NCBI RefSeq assembly: GCF_014643255.1
Contig: NZ_BMJI01000006.1
Coordinates: 104,936-168,935 of the forward strand
Length of the DNA: 64,000 nucleotides
DNA from: Tersicoccus solisilvae
Lineage (GTDB): Bacteria > Actinomycetota > Actinomycetes > Actinomycetales > Micrococcaceae
Reading direction: 5' to 3'
The notes below the pieces were generated by a model. The model searched no databases and had not been told where the DNA came from. It saw nothing but the letters and a program-made list of their open reading frames with translations. The position numbers and the translations under genes are program-made. How positions within the stretch are numbered: position 1 is the first letter of the stretch; each line of letters starts with the position of its first letter. This document shows, one piece after another, positions 9,575 through 17,476 of the stretch.

Positions 9575-12301
9575 TCAGTGGGCGGCGTCGTGCCAGCTGC
9601 GCCCGAGGCCCACGGAGACGTCCAGCGGCACGGACAGGTCGGCGGCGCCGGCCATCTGCTCCCGGACCAGGGCGGTCAGCTGCTCCTCCTCGCCGTCGGC
9701 CACCTCGAGCACGAGCTCGTCGTGGACCTGCAGCAGCATCCGGGAGGAGAGGCCCGCGGCCGCGATCCCCCGGTCGACGCCGAGCATCGCCTTCTTGATG
9801 ATGTCCGCGGCGGAGCCCTGGATGGGCGCGTTCAGCGCGGCCCGCTCCGCCATCTCGCGCAGCTGCCGATTGTCGCTGGACAGGTCCGGCAGGTAGCGGC
9901 GGCGCCCCTCGATGGTCGAGGTGTAACCGTCCTTGCGGGCGGTCTCGACGATGCCGCGCAGGTAGTCCCGGACGGCGCCGAACCGCGCGAAGTAGTCGCT
10001 CATCAGGGAGCGGGCCTCGTCGACGCCGATGGCCAGCTGCTTGGACAGGCCGAAGGAGCTGAGCCCGTAGGCGAGCCCGTACGACATCGCCTTGACCTTG
10101 GACCGCATCGCCGGGGTGACGTCCTCGGGGGCGACGCCGAACACGTGGGAGCCGACGAAACGGTGCAGGTCCTCGCCGTCGCGGAACGCCTGGATCAGGG
10201 CCTCGTCGCCGGAGAGGTGGGCCATGATCCGCATCTCGATCTGGGAGTAGTCGGCGGTCAGCAACGTGCGGTAGCCACCGCCGACGACGAACACCTCCCG
10301 GATCCGGCGTCCCTCGTCGGTGCGGATCGGGATGTTCTGCAGGTTCGGGTTCATCGAGGACAGCCGGCCGGTGGCGGCGATGTTCTGCACGTACGTGGTG
10401 TGGATCCGCCCGTCGTCGGCCACGGACTTGACCAATCCCTCGACGGTCTGGCGCAGCTTGCTGGCGTCGCGGTAGGCGAGCAGGGCGACGAGGAACGGGT
10501 GGCCGTCGGTGCGGGCGATCAGGTCGGTGATGGCGTCCGCGTCCGTCGTGTACCCGGTCTTGATCTTCTTCGTCTTCGGCAGGCCGAGGTCGTCGAAGAT
10601 GACGGCCTGCAGCTGCTTGGGCGAGCCGAGGTTGATCTCCTTGCCGATGACGGCGAACGCCTCGCGCTGAGCGGCGTCGATGGCCGTGGTGAAGTCGTCC
10701 GTCAGCGCGGAGAGGTGCGCGGCGTCCGCGGCGATGCCGGCCAGCTCCATGTCGCCGAGGACCTTGGCGAGCGGCAGTTCGAGCCGGGTCATCAGGTCCG
10801 CGGAGCCGCGGTCGGCCAGCTCGGCGGTGAGGTACCGGCTCAGCCGCAGCAGGACGATGCCGTTGCGCGCGGCCGTCGCGAGCCGGGTCTGCTCCTCGTC
10901 CCCCGTGAGGTCCAGTTCCGTCTGCGCGCCGGCGGCCTCGGTGGCCGCGATGCTGATGCGCAGGTGGTGCTGGGCGAGGTCGCCCAGCTCGTAGCTGCGC
11001 CGGTCGGGCTGCAGCAGGTAGCCGGACAGGGACGGGTCGTCGACGACGCCGTCGAGCACCAGCCCGCGGCCGCCGCGGAGCAGCTTGTAGACCGTCTTCA
11101 GGTCGTGCACCACTTTGGGCGCGGCCCGATCCCCCAGCCAGCCGGCCAGAGCCGTCTCGGCCGGTGCGTCCAGGCCCGTGAGGTCGATCCGGGCCCCGAC
11201 GGCGTCGCCCGCGGCATCCTCCCGCCCCTGCCCCGGAGCGGGCTCGGCCACCAGGACCAGCGTGGTGGCGTCCGCGCCGTCGACCAGCGGCACCAGGGCC
11301 ACCGGGGCCGGGGCGGCGTCCAGCCACGCGGTCAGTTCGGCCGCGGCCGTGAGCGGTGCCAGCTCCGGCGGGACGATCTCCTCGGTGACGACCGGCTGCT
11401 GCTCCTCGCCGAAGAGCTCGAACAGCCGCGGCTGCAGGGTGCGGATCTCGAGGGCGTCGAAGAGCTCGTCGATGGCCTCCCGGTCCGGGGCGCTCATGCC
11501 GAGGTGGTCCAGGCCCACGGGCAGCTCGACGTCGGTGATCAGCCGGTTCAGCTGGCGGTTGCGGCGCACGTCGTCGAGGCGCTCGCGCAGGGCCTCACCG
11601 GCCTTGCCCTTGATCTCGTCGGCGTGGGCGAGCACGCCCTCGAGCCCGTCGTACTGGGTGATCCACTTGGCCGCGGTCTTGGGGCCGACGCCGGGCACAC
11701 CGGGCAGGTTGTCCGCGGTCTCCCCCACCAGCGCGGCCAGGTCCGGGTAGCGGTTCGGCGGGACGAAGTACTTCTCCTCGACGGCGGCGGCGTCCATCCG
11801 GGGCAGGTCGGTGACGCCCTTGCGCGGGTAGAGCACGGTGACGGCGTCGTCGACGAGCTGGAAGGCGTCCCGGTCGCCGGTGACGACGAGGACGTCGAAG
11901 TCGGCGTCCTCGCCCTGGGTGGCGAGCGTGGCGATCACGTCGTCCGCCTCGAAGCCCTCCGCCGTGACGGTGCGGATGTTCATCGCGGTCAGCACGCGGC
12001 CGATCAGGTCGATCTGGCCCTTGAACTCGTTCGGCGTGGCGCTGCGGCCGGCCTTGTAGGCGTCGTACTGGGCGTCGCGGAAGGTCGGCGTGGACAGATC
12101 GAACGCGACGGCGATGTGCGTGGGCCGCTCCTGCTTGAGCAGATTGATCAGCATCGACGTGAAGCCGTAGACGGCGTTCGTGTGCTGGCCCGTGGTGGTG
12201 CTGAACTTCTCGACCGGGAGGGCGAAGAACGCCCGGAAGGCCATCGAGTGGCCGTCGATGAGCAGCAGGGTGGGCTTGTCCGGGCTCGTCGTCTCAGTCA
12301 C
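9575..12301 (-). CDS. polA: DNA polymerase I
   Basis: Fills gaps in excision repair and replaces RNA primers. The 908-residue protein has an N-terminal 5'-3' exonuclease (LLIDGHSMAFRAFFALPVEK; VTGDRDAFQLV; GVGPKTAAKWI; residues 1-300), a central 3'-5' exonuclease-like fold (about 310-510) and the polymerase domain with motif A (LTADYSQIEMRI), the O-helix region (RSKVKAMSYGLAYGLSSFGL) and motif C (LQVHDELVLE). The usual DxE metal-binding motif of the proofreading domain is not visible, so proofreading is probably inactive, as in M. tuberculosis PolA. The GTG start is preceded at 6 bases by a TAGGGT box (leaderless). Upstream lies the repeat array. Confidence 0.97.
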   Translation of the reverse strand: MTETTSPDKPTLLLIDGHSMAFRAFFALPVEKFSTTTGQHTNAVYGFTSMLINLLKQERPTHIAVAFDLSTPTFRDAQYDAYKAGRSATPNEFKGQIDLIGRVLTAMNIRTVTAEGFEADDVIATLATQGEDADFDVLVVTGDRDAFQLVDDAVTVLYPRKGVTDLPRMDAAAVEEKYFVPPNRYPDLAALVGETADNLPGVPGVGPKTAAKWITQYDGLEGVLAHADEIKGKAGEALRERLDDVRRNRQLNRLITDVELPVGLDHLGMSAPDREAIDELFDALEIRTLQPRLFELFGEEQQPVVTEEIVPPELAPLTAAAELTAWLDAAPAPVALVPLVDGADATTLVLVAEPAPGQGREDAAGDAVGARIDLTGLDAPAETALAGWLGDRAAPKVVHDLKTVYKLLRGGRGLVLDGVVDDPSLSGYLLQPDRRSYELGDLAQHHLRISIAATEAAGAQTELDLTGDEEQTRLATAARNGIVLLRLSRYLTAELADRGSADLMTRLELPLAKVLGDMELAGIAADAAHLSALTDDFTTAIDAAQREAFAVIGKEINLGSPKQLQAVIFDDLGLPKTKKIKTGYTTDADAITDLIARTDGHPFLVALLAYRDASKLRQTVEGLVKSVADDGRIHTTYVQNIAATGRLSSMNPNLQNIPIRTDEGRRIREVFVVGGGYRTLLTADYSQIEMRIMAHLSGDEALIQAFRDGEDLHRFVGSHVFGVAPEDVTPAMRSKVKAMSYGLAYGLSSFGLSKQLAIGVDEARSLMSDYFARFGAVRDYLRGIVETARKDGYTSTIEGRRRYLPDLSSDNRQLREMAERAALNAPIQGSAADIIKKAMLGVDRGIAAAGLSSRMLLQVHDELVLEVADGEEEQLTALVREQMAGAADLSVPLDVSVGLGRSWHDAAH

Positions 12302-13229
12302 CCGTCCACCCTAGTTGCTGGCCGCCGTCGCCGGACGGCGCCGGCCCATTGCGCCCGGCGACGAGCCCCACCGTCCCGCCCCACCGTCCCGACCGCCGGC
12401 CCGACCGCCGACTGTGCGGCGGACCCGACCGCGATCCCGCGCCGCCCTCTCGACCGCCGACTGTGCGAACGACGTTGCCAACCGGCCACGAACAGCGCCA
12501 CACCCGCACACTCGACAAGTTCAGCGCGCCAGCCGCCGACGCCGGCCGCCGACTGTGCCGCCGACTGTGCGGCCGACCCGCCCGCCCGTTCCGCCCCACC
12601 GTCCCGACCGTCCCGACCGCCGACTGTGCGGCCGACGTCGCCAACCGGCCACGAACAGCGCAACACCCGCACACTCGACGAGTTCAGCGCGCCAGCCGCC
12701 GACGCCGGAGCGCGAGCCGCCGCGCCGGCCGCCGAGCCCGCCCGCCGACTGTGCCGCCGTCCCGACCCGGCGACCCGACCGCCGACTGTGCGAACGACGT
12801 CGCCAACCGGCCACGAACAGCGCAACACCCGCACACTCGACGAGTTCAGCGCGCCGGCCGCCGACGCCGGAGCGCGAGCCGCCGTCCACCCCGCCGTCCC
12901 GCGCCGCCCTCCCGACCGCCGACTGTGCGAACGACGTCGCCAACCGGCCACGAACAGCGCAACACCCGCACACTCGACAAGTTCAGCGTCCCGACCGCCG
13001 ATCCGACCGTCGACTGTGCCGCCGACCCGCCCGCCCGTTCCGCCCGCGGTCCCGCGCCGCCCTCCCGGCCGCCGACTGTGCGAACGACGTCGCCAACCGG
13101 CCACGAACAGCGCAACACCCGCACACTCGACAAGTTCAGCGTCCCGGCCGCCGACTGTGCCGCCGACGTCGCCCGCGGAGCCCGCCCGCCCGTCTCGTCC
13201 GACCCGTCCGACCGGCGTGCAATGCGAGA
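12302..13229. repeat. Non-coding region with five 75-bp repeats (12452-13141)
   Basis: This 928-bp interval separates divergent polA and a thioesterase gene and contains no credible gene. Five copies of a 75-bp core lie in the same orientation at 12452-12526, 12615-12689, 12777-12851, 12914-12988 and 13067-13141. Their starts are 163, 162, 137 and 153 bp apart. The cores differ at only a handful of positions. Each carries an imperfect inverted repeat, CGACTGTGCG and CGCACACTCG, about 37 bases apart, around an 8-bp palindrome CGACGTCG. The spacers are C-rich on the plus strand and hold at least five more copies of the CCGACTGTGC half-arm. Repeats 2 and 3 also share a further 30-odd bp 3' extension. 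Because two of the spacings are not multiples of three, the repeats fall in different frames, which argues against a repeat protein. Confidence 0.9.
12308..12313 (-). promoter_or_regulatory. Putative leaderless -10 box of polA
   Basis: TAGGGT on the minus strand ends 6 bases before the polA GTG, with no Shine-Dalgarno. The box lies at the edge of the 0.9-kb repeat region. Confidence 0.5.
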
Positions 13230-13727
13230 ATGAGCGCCGTGACCGACTCCTCCCGCCCGGCAGCACCCCGCCCCGCCGCCCCGCCCCTGACCGAGCAGAC
13301 CCGGGCGCGGCTGCGCGCCCGCGGCATCCCGGACGACCTGCACGAGCGGTTCCCGTTCGCCGGCACGGGCCTGGCGGACCGGATGGGCATCGTGTTCACG
13401 GAGCTGACGGCCGAGCGCTGTGTCGCGACGATGCCGGTCGAGGGGAACACCCAGCCGGTAGGGCTGCTGCACGGCGGCGCCCACGTGGTGCTGGCCGAGA
13501 CCCTCGGCTCCACGGCGGCGTCCCTGTGGGCCGGGCCGGAAGCGATCGTCGTCGGCACCGACGTGAACGCGACCCACCACCGGGGCATCCGGGAGGGCAT
13601 CGTCACGGGCACCGCCACGCCCCTGCACCGGGGCCGGACGATGGCCACCTACGCGGTGGTGATGACGGACGATCAGGGCCGGCGGCTCTCCACCGCCCGG
13701 ATCACGAACCTGATCCGCCGGGGCTGA
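13230..13727 (+). CDS. Hotdog-fold thioesterase (PaaI/MenI-like)
   Basis: A 165-residue cytosolic acyl-CoA thioesterase of the PaaI/YdiI hotdog family. The conserved block is NTQPVGLLHGGAHVVLAETL (HGG and the following helix, with Glu as probable catalytic acid), followed by GTDVNATHHRGIREGIVTG and a final strand TARITNLIRR. The family includes MenI (1,4-dihydroxy-2-naphthoyl-CoA hydrolase) and phenylacetyl-CoA thioesterases; the neighbourhood does not decide between them. The first 35 residues are Pro/Ala-rich and non-conserved. ATG 13230 (MSAVTDSS) was chosen as the first start after the repeat array. The gene's 3' end is duplicated immediately downstream. Confidence 0.85.
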   Translation: MSAVTDSSRPAAPRPAAPPLTEQTRARLRARGIPDDLHERFPFAGTGLADRMGIVFTELTAERCVATMPVEGNTQPVGLLHGGAHVVLAETLGSTAASLWAGPEAIVVGTDVNATHHRGIREGIVTGTATPLHRGRTMATYAVVMTDDQGRRLSTARITNLIRRG

Positions 13728-13777
13728 GCACGAACCTGATCCGCCGGGGCTGAGCACGGCCGGCCGCCGGGGCTGAG
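13703..13777 (+). repeat. 26-bp tandem duplication of the thioesterase 3' end
   Basis: The last eight codons of the thioesterase with the stop codon (13703-13728) are repeated exactly at 13729-13754. A degraded third copy follows at 13755-13777, each copy ending GCCGGGGCTGAG. It looks like replication slippage at the gene end. The rest of 13778-13831 shows nothing recognisable. Confidence 0.8.
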
Positions 13778-13831
13778 GACGGCCGGGGCCGTGCTCGGGG
13801 CGGCCGTCCGGACGCCGGTGACCGGCTCCCG

Positions 13832-14053
13832 TCAGTGGAAGACCGGGACGATCAGGTACACCCCGTACAGCACGGTGACGGCGCTGCCGGCGAAGCACAG
13901 GCGAGATGCCCAGGTGAGGGCCCGCGCCTGACCTCCCGCGCGGTCGTTGGCGATCGCGCCGAGCCGCACGCCGAGCGAGAAGAGGAAGACGAGGGTCAGC
14001 GCCGCCACGAGGGTGGCGACGGCGACGACGAGGAACGCGCTCCCGTTGATCAT
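13832..14053 (-). CDS. Small two-helix membrane protein downstream of pitA
   Basis: A 73-residue hydrophobic protein with two transmembrane segments (residues about 5-32 and 52-70) joined by a basic, Arg-containing loop (NDRAGGQARALTW). Its ATG overlaps the pitA stop codon (ATGA), so it is translationally coupled to the phosphate transporter. Similar tiny proteins often trail pit genes in actinobacteria. An accessory role in phosphate transport is plausible from context only; the family is not one I can name. Confidence 0.7.
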   Translation of the reverse strand: MINGSAFLVVAVATLVAALTLVFLFSLGVRLGAIANDRAGGQARALTWASRLCFAGSAVTVLYGVYLIVPVFH

Positions 14054-15258
14054 CCGCGCCGCTCCCGCGCCGCCCGCGCCAGCTCACGCCGGCGGCTCTT
14101 CGGCGGGATGTCGACGGCCGTGCCGGCGGCGTGGACCTCGATGGCGTTGTGATGGCTGATCTGCTGCCGGTTGGCCCGCACGAACATGCCGACGATCAGG
14201 GCGACGGCGATGACGGTCACCGTCACCAGGCCCACCGTGCCGAGCCCGGCGCCCCAGGCGGCGATGGCGCCGACGATGCCGGCGGCGGGCAGCGTGAGCA
14301 CCCAACCGATGACGATGCGGCCCGCGGTGCTCCATCGCACGCCGGCGCCACGGCGGCCGAGCCCGGAGCCGATCACGGACCCGGAGGCGACCTGCGTGGT
14401 GGAGAGCGCGAACCCGAGGTGGGAGGACGCGAGGATCGCGGCCGCGGTGCTCGTCTCCGCGCTGAAGCCCTGCGCGGGTTTGACCTCGGTGAGCCCCGCG
14501 CCGAGCGTGCGGATGATCCGCCAGCCGCCGGCGTACGTGCCCAGCGCGATGGCCAGCGCGCACGCCGCGATCACCCACAGCTCCGGCCCGGTGCCCGAGG
14601 GCTGCAGACCCGCGGCGATCAGGACGAGCGTGATGACCCCCATCGTCTTCTGCGCGTCGTTGGTGCCGTGCGAGAGAGCGACGAGGGAGGAGGAGAAGAT
14701 CTGTCCGTACTTGAAGCCGCGACGCCGCTGCGTCAGTTTCTCCCCCGACTCGGCGTCGTACCGGCGGGTCAGCGCGTACGCGAGCCGGGTGCAGAGGAAG
14801 GCGGCGAGGCCCGCCACGGCGGGAGCGAGCAGCGCCGGCAGGATCACCTTGGAGACGACGACGGGGAAGTTCACCGCTCCCATCCCGCTGCCGATGATGG
14901 CGGCACCGATCAGCCCGCCGAACAGCGCGTGGGAGGAGCTGGACGGCAGCCCGAGCAGCCAGGTGAGCATGTTCCACACGATCGCGCCGAGCAGACCGGC
15001 GAAGATCAGCTCGGGGTGCACGGCCGCGCCGCCGTCGCCCTCCCGCAGAATCCCCCCGGAGACGGTCTTCGCCACCTCGGTCGAGAGGAACGCGCCGACC
15101 AGGTTGAGCACGGCGGCGGTGGCGACGGCCACGCGGGGGGTGATGGCGCCGGTCGCGATGGGCGTGGCCATCGCGTTGGCCGTGTCATGGAAGCCGTTGG
15201 TGAAGTCGAAGAACAACGCCATCGCCACGACCAGGACCACGACGACGGTGAGGTCCAC
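14050..15258 (-). CDS. pitA: Low-affinity inorganic phosphate transporter, PiT family
   Basis: A 402-residue integral membrane permease that carries divalent metal-phosphate complexes with protons. The two signature repeats of the PiT family are clear: FFDFTNGFHDTANAMATPIA near the N-terminus and SLVALSHGTNDAQKTMGVIT in the second half, each with the paired Asn/Asp. About ten hydrophobic segments surround a central polar loop (TRRYDAESGEKLTQRRRGFK). The start is GTG at 15258, preceded by AGAGGGGAA. It is followed by a coupled small membrane gene and is divergent from the PHP-domain gene across 191 bp in which I see no clear site. Confidence 0.93.
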   Translation of the reverse strand: MDLTVVVVLVVAMALFFDFTNGFHDTANAMATPIATGAITPRVAVATAAVLNLVGAFLSTEVAKTVSGGILREGDGGAAVHPELIFAGLLGAIVWNMLTWLLGLPSSSSHALFGGLIGAAIIGSGMGAVNFPVVVSKVILPALLAPAVAGLAAFLCTRLAYALTRRYDAESGEKLTQRRRGFKYGQIFSSSLVALSHGTNDAQKTMGVITLVLIAAGLQPSGTGPELWVIAACALAIALGTYAGGWRIIRTLGAGLTEVKPAQGFSAETSTAAAILASSHLGFALSTTQVASGSVIGSGLGRRGAGVRWSTAGRIVIGWVLTLPAAGIVGAIAAWGAGLGTVGLVTVTVIAVALIVGMFVRANRQQISHHNAIEVHAAGTAVDIPPKSRRRELARAARERRG

Positions 15259-15449
15259 GGTGATTCCCCTCTGCGGGTGCGGGATTGGGACGGTGCCGGA
15301 TGAACGCCGGGCAAGCCCCGGGTGAACGGCGGACGACCGCGACGACGGCCGACGGCCACCCTAGCAGGTAGGGCATGCGCGCCCCACCGGCCGACGGCGC
15401 TCGCCCGGGTGCCGCGATGACGGGCAGGGGGACGGTGCAGGATGGTCTC

Positions 15450-16484
15450 ATGGACCCCGTCGATGCCCTCGCCGAGATCGCCTTCTGGCTCGAGCGCGAG
15501 CTGGCGCCCACCTTCAAGGTCAAGGCGTTCCGCCGGGCGGCCGACACCATCCGCGGCCTCGACCGCGACGACCTGCTGGCCCGGAACGCGGACGGCCGGC
15601 TGGCCCGGATGAAGGGGATCGGGGGCCGCACGGGCGAGGTGATCGCCCAGGCCCTCGCCGGCGGCGTGCCCGACTACCTGGCCGCCGCACGCGAGCGGGG
15701 CGCGCGGCCGCTGGCCGAGGGCGGTGCGGACCTGAGGGCGCAGCTGCGCGGCGACCTGCACAGTCACAGTGAATTCTCCGACGGCGGATCCCCGATCGAG
15801 GAGATGGTGGCCGCCGCCGCGGTCCTGGGCCGCGAGTACCTGGCCCTGACGGACCACTCCCCCAGCCTGACCATCGCCAACGGGCTGAGCACCGAGCGCC
15901 TGGAGCACGAACTGGACATCGTCGCCGGCCTCAACGCCGCCGGATCCACGGTGCGTGTGCTCACCGGCATCGAGGTCGACATCCTCGAGGACGGCAGCCT
16001 GGACCAGACGCCGGACGTGCTGGGCCGGCTCGACGTCGTCGTCGCCAGCGTGCACTCGAAACTGCGCTCGGACGCCAGGACGATGACCCGCCGGATGCTC
16101 ACCGCGATCGCCGACCCGCACACCAACGTGCTCGGCCACTGCACCGGCCGGCTGGTGACGGGCGGGCGCGGCACCCGGCCGCCGTCGGAGTTCGACGCGG
16201 AGGCCGTCTTCGCGGCGTGCGCGGAGCACGACGTCGCCGTCGAGATCAACTCCCGCCCCGAGCGGGTGGACCCGCCGGACGAGCTGATCGAACTGGCGCT
16301 GGAGGCCGGGTGCCGGTTCAGCATCGACACGGACGCCCACGCCCCCGGTCAGCTGGATTTCCTCCAGTACGGCGCCGAGCGTGCCGAGCGCCTCGGCGTC
16401 CCGGCGGAGCGGATCGTGACCACCTGGCCCGTCGAGGACCTCCTGGCCTGGAGCACGAAGCCCGGGGGCGACCAGGCCCGCTGA
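15450..16484 (+). CDS. PHP-domain phosphoesterase with helix-hairpin-helix N-terminus
   Basis: A 344-residue protein with the organisation of the C-terminal half of PolX-type polymerases. A small helical N-terminal domain carries a helix-hairpin-helix (RMKGIGGRTGEVIAQAL, about 50-70). The PHP trinuclear-metal domain has RGDLHSHSEFSDG, ALTDHSPSL, GIEVDIL, SVHSKL, GHCTGR and SIDTDAHAP, a complete set of metal ligands. No polymerase palm is present, so a DNA-directed phosphoesterase or a histidinol-phosphatase-like activity is likely; which one cannot be told. ATG 15450 begins the conserved sequence (MDPVDALAEIAFWLE). The following gene is tRNA-Leu on the other strand. Confidence 0.85.
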   Translation: MDPVDALAEIAFWLERELAPTFKVKAFRRAADTIRGLDRDDLLARNADGRLARMKGIGGRTGEVIAQALAGGVPDYLAAARERGARPLAEGGADLRAQLRGDLHSHSEFSDGGSPIEEMVAAAAVLGREYLALTDHSPSLTIANGLSTERLEHELDIVAGLNAAGSTVRVLTGIEVDILEDGSLDQTPDVLGRLDVVVASVHSKLRSDARTMTRRMLTAIADPHTNVLGHCTGRLVTGGRGTRPPSEFDAEAVFAACAEHDVAVEINSRPERVDPPDELIELALEAGCRFSIDTDAHAPGQLDFLQYGAERAERLGVPAERIVTTWPVEDLLAWSTKPGGDQAR

Positions 16485-16559
16485 CCTTCGGACGTCGCCA
16501 GTCCCCGTGCCCGGTGCGGTGCCGACCGAACGCAGGCCGGCCGATTCCGACCGGAACGG

Positions 16560-16641
16560 TGCCCGAAGTGGGACTCGAACCCACACACCTCTCGGTACCG
16601 CATTTTGAGTGCGGCGCGTCTGCCGATTCCGCCATTCGGGC
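16560..16641 (-). tRNA. tRNA-Leu (anticodon CAA)
   Basis: On the minus strand the sequence folds as a cloverleaf. The acceptor is GCCCGAA/UUCGGGC plus discriminator A. The D-arm is GCG/CGC, and the anticodon stem CCGCA/UGCGG encloses loop CUCAAAA (anticodon CAA). A 13-base variable arm has a 3-bp ACC/GGU stem, and the T-arm is GUGGG-UUCGAGU-CCCAC. The 3' CCA is not encoded (discriminator followed by CCG). It reads the UUG codon. Confidence 0.95.
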
Positions 16642-16754
16642 TTGCCGCGGGCACCGTGACGGGCCCGTGCGGGAATCCACTCTACCTGCCGATAGGCTGG
16701 AGCGGCGCACCCCGTCAGCCGACGCGCGTGCCCGCGCAGTGAGGAGCAACTGAA

Positions 16755-17393
16755 GTGTCAGAAGCGAATCAGCCGTCGACGGCGAGCGCCGCATCGACCT
16801 CGTCCGACGGCGGTGCCGGTCACCCGGCCCGGCGGGTGCTGGTGGCGGAGGACGAGACCCTGATCCGGCTGGACATCATCGAGATCCTGCGCGGTGAGGG
16901 GTACGACGTCGTCGGCGAGGCCGACAACGGGCAGAAGGCTGTCGACCTGGCCAAGGAACTCGACCCCGACCTCGTGCTGATGGACGTGAAGATGCCGGTG
17001 ATGGACGGCATCACCGCGGCCGAGCAGATCGTTGCGGACCGGATCGCCCCCGTCGTGCTGCTGACCGCCTTCAGCCAGAAGGAACTGGTGGAGCGGGCCC
17101 GCAGCGCCGGGGCGATGGCCTACGTGGTCAAGCCGTTCACCCCCGCGGACCTCATCCCCGCCATCGAGATCGCGTTCTCCCGGCACGAGGAGATCACGGC
17201 GCTCGAGGCCGAGGTCGCCGACCTGCAGGAGCAGTTCGCCACCCGCAAGCTGGTGGAGCGGGCGAAGAGCCTGCTGATGACGAAGATGGGGTTGACGGAG
17301 CCGGAGTCGTTCCGGTGGATCCAGAAGACCTCGATGGACCGCCGCCTGAGCATGCGCCAGGTCGCCGAGACCATCATCAGCCAGATGGCCTGA
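16755..17393 (+). CDS. pdtaR: ANTAR-domain response regulator (transcription antiterminator)
   Basis: A 212-residue regulator: a disordered Ser/Ala-rich N-terminus (about 25 residues), a receiver domain (VLVAEDETLIRLDI; phosphoacceptor Asp in VLMDVKMPVMDG; VVKPFTP) and a C-terminal ANTAR RNA-binding three-helix domain (ATRKLVERAKSLLM...RQVAETIISQM). PdtaR of mycobacteria is phosphorylated by PdtaS and binds dual-hairpin RNA to promote read-through. The same position next to pyk and polA is kept in M. tuberculosis. The start is GTG 16755 with a GAGGAG Shine-Dalgarno 8 bases upstream. No cognate kinase gene is present in the window. A strong hairpin terminates the gene. Confidence 0.92.
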   Translation: MSEANQPSTASAASTSSDGGAGHPARRVLVAEDETLIRLDIIEILRGEGYDVVGEADNGQKAVDLAKELDPDLVLMDVKMPVMDGITAAEQIVADRIAPVVLLTAFSQKELVERARSAGAMAYVVKPFTPADLIPAIEIAFSRHEEITALEAEVADLQEQFATRKLVERAKSLLMTKMGLTEPESFRWIQKTSMDRRLSMRQVAETIISQMA

Positions 17394-17421
17394 CCGCCCC
17401 GGCATCGCGACGCCCCTACGC

Positions 17422-17458
17422 CGAAGGGCCGCCTCCCCGGTGGGGAGGCGGCCCTTCG
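17422..17458. terminator. Bidirectional terminator between pdtaR and pyk
   Basis: A perfect 17-bp stem, CGAAGGGCCGCCTCCCC (17422-17438) with its complement at 17442-17458 and a 3-base loop, between convergent pdtaR and pyk. Confidence 0.88.
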
Positions 17459-17476
17459 CGTGTCGGAGCGACCGGG

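Noticed and set aside
9575..12301. Functional proofreading exonuclease in PolA
   Set aside because: The domain is present but the acidic metal-binding residues of the 3'-5' exonuclease are not seen, so it is described as probably inactive.
12452..13141. CRISPR array
   Set aside because: Repeats are 75 bp, spacers vary from 62 to 88 bp and are related to one another, and no cas gene is present.
12452..13141. Integron attC sites or a cluster of DnaA boxes
   Set aside because: The paired 7-bp core sites of attC are absent and no cassette genes lie between repeats. TTGTCGAGT is not a DnaA box (TTGTCCACA) and neither dnaA nor dnaN is near.
12294..13266. Open frames of up to 470 codons through the repeat array, reading as Pro/Arg repeat proteins
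   Set aside because: The 75-bp repeat appears in different reading frames from copy to copy. Composition is Arg/Pro/Thr-rich on both strands. Only the final 166 codons from 13230 form a known protein.
15375..15449. Upstream in-frame extension of the PHP-domain protein
   Set aside because: The first 25 residues are Pro/Gly-rich with no conservation, and the family begins at the ATG at 15450.
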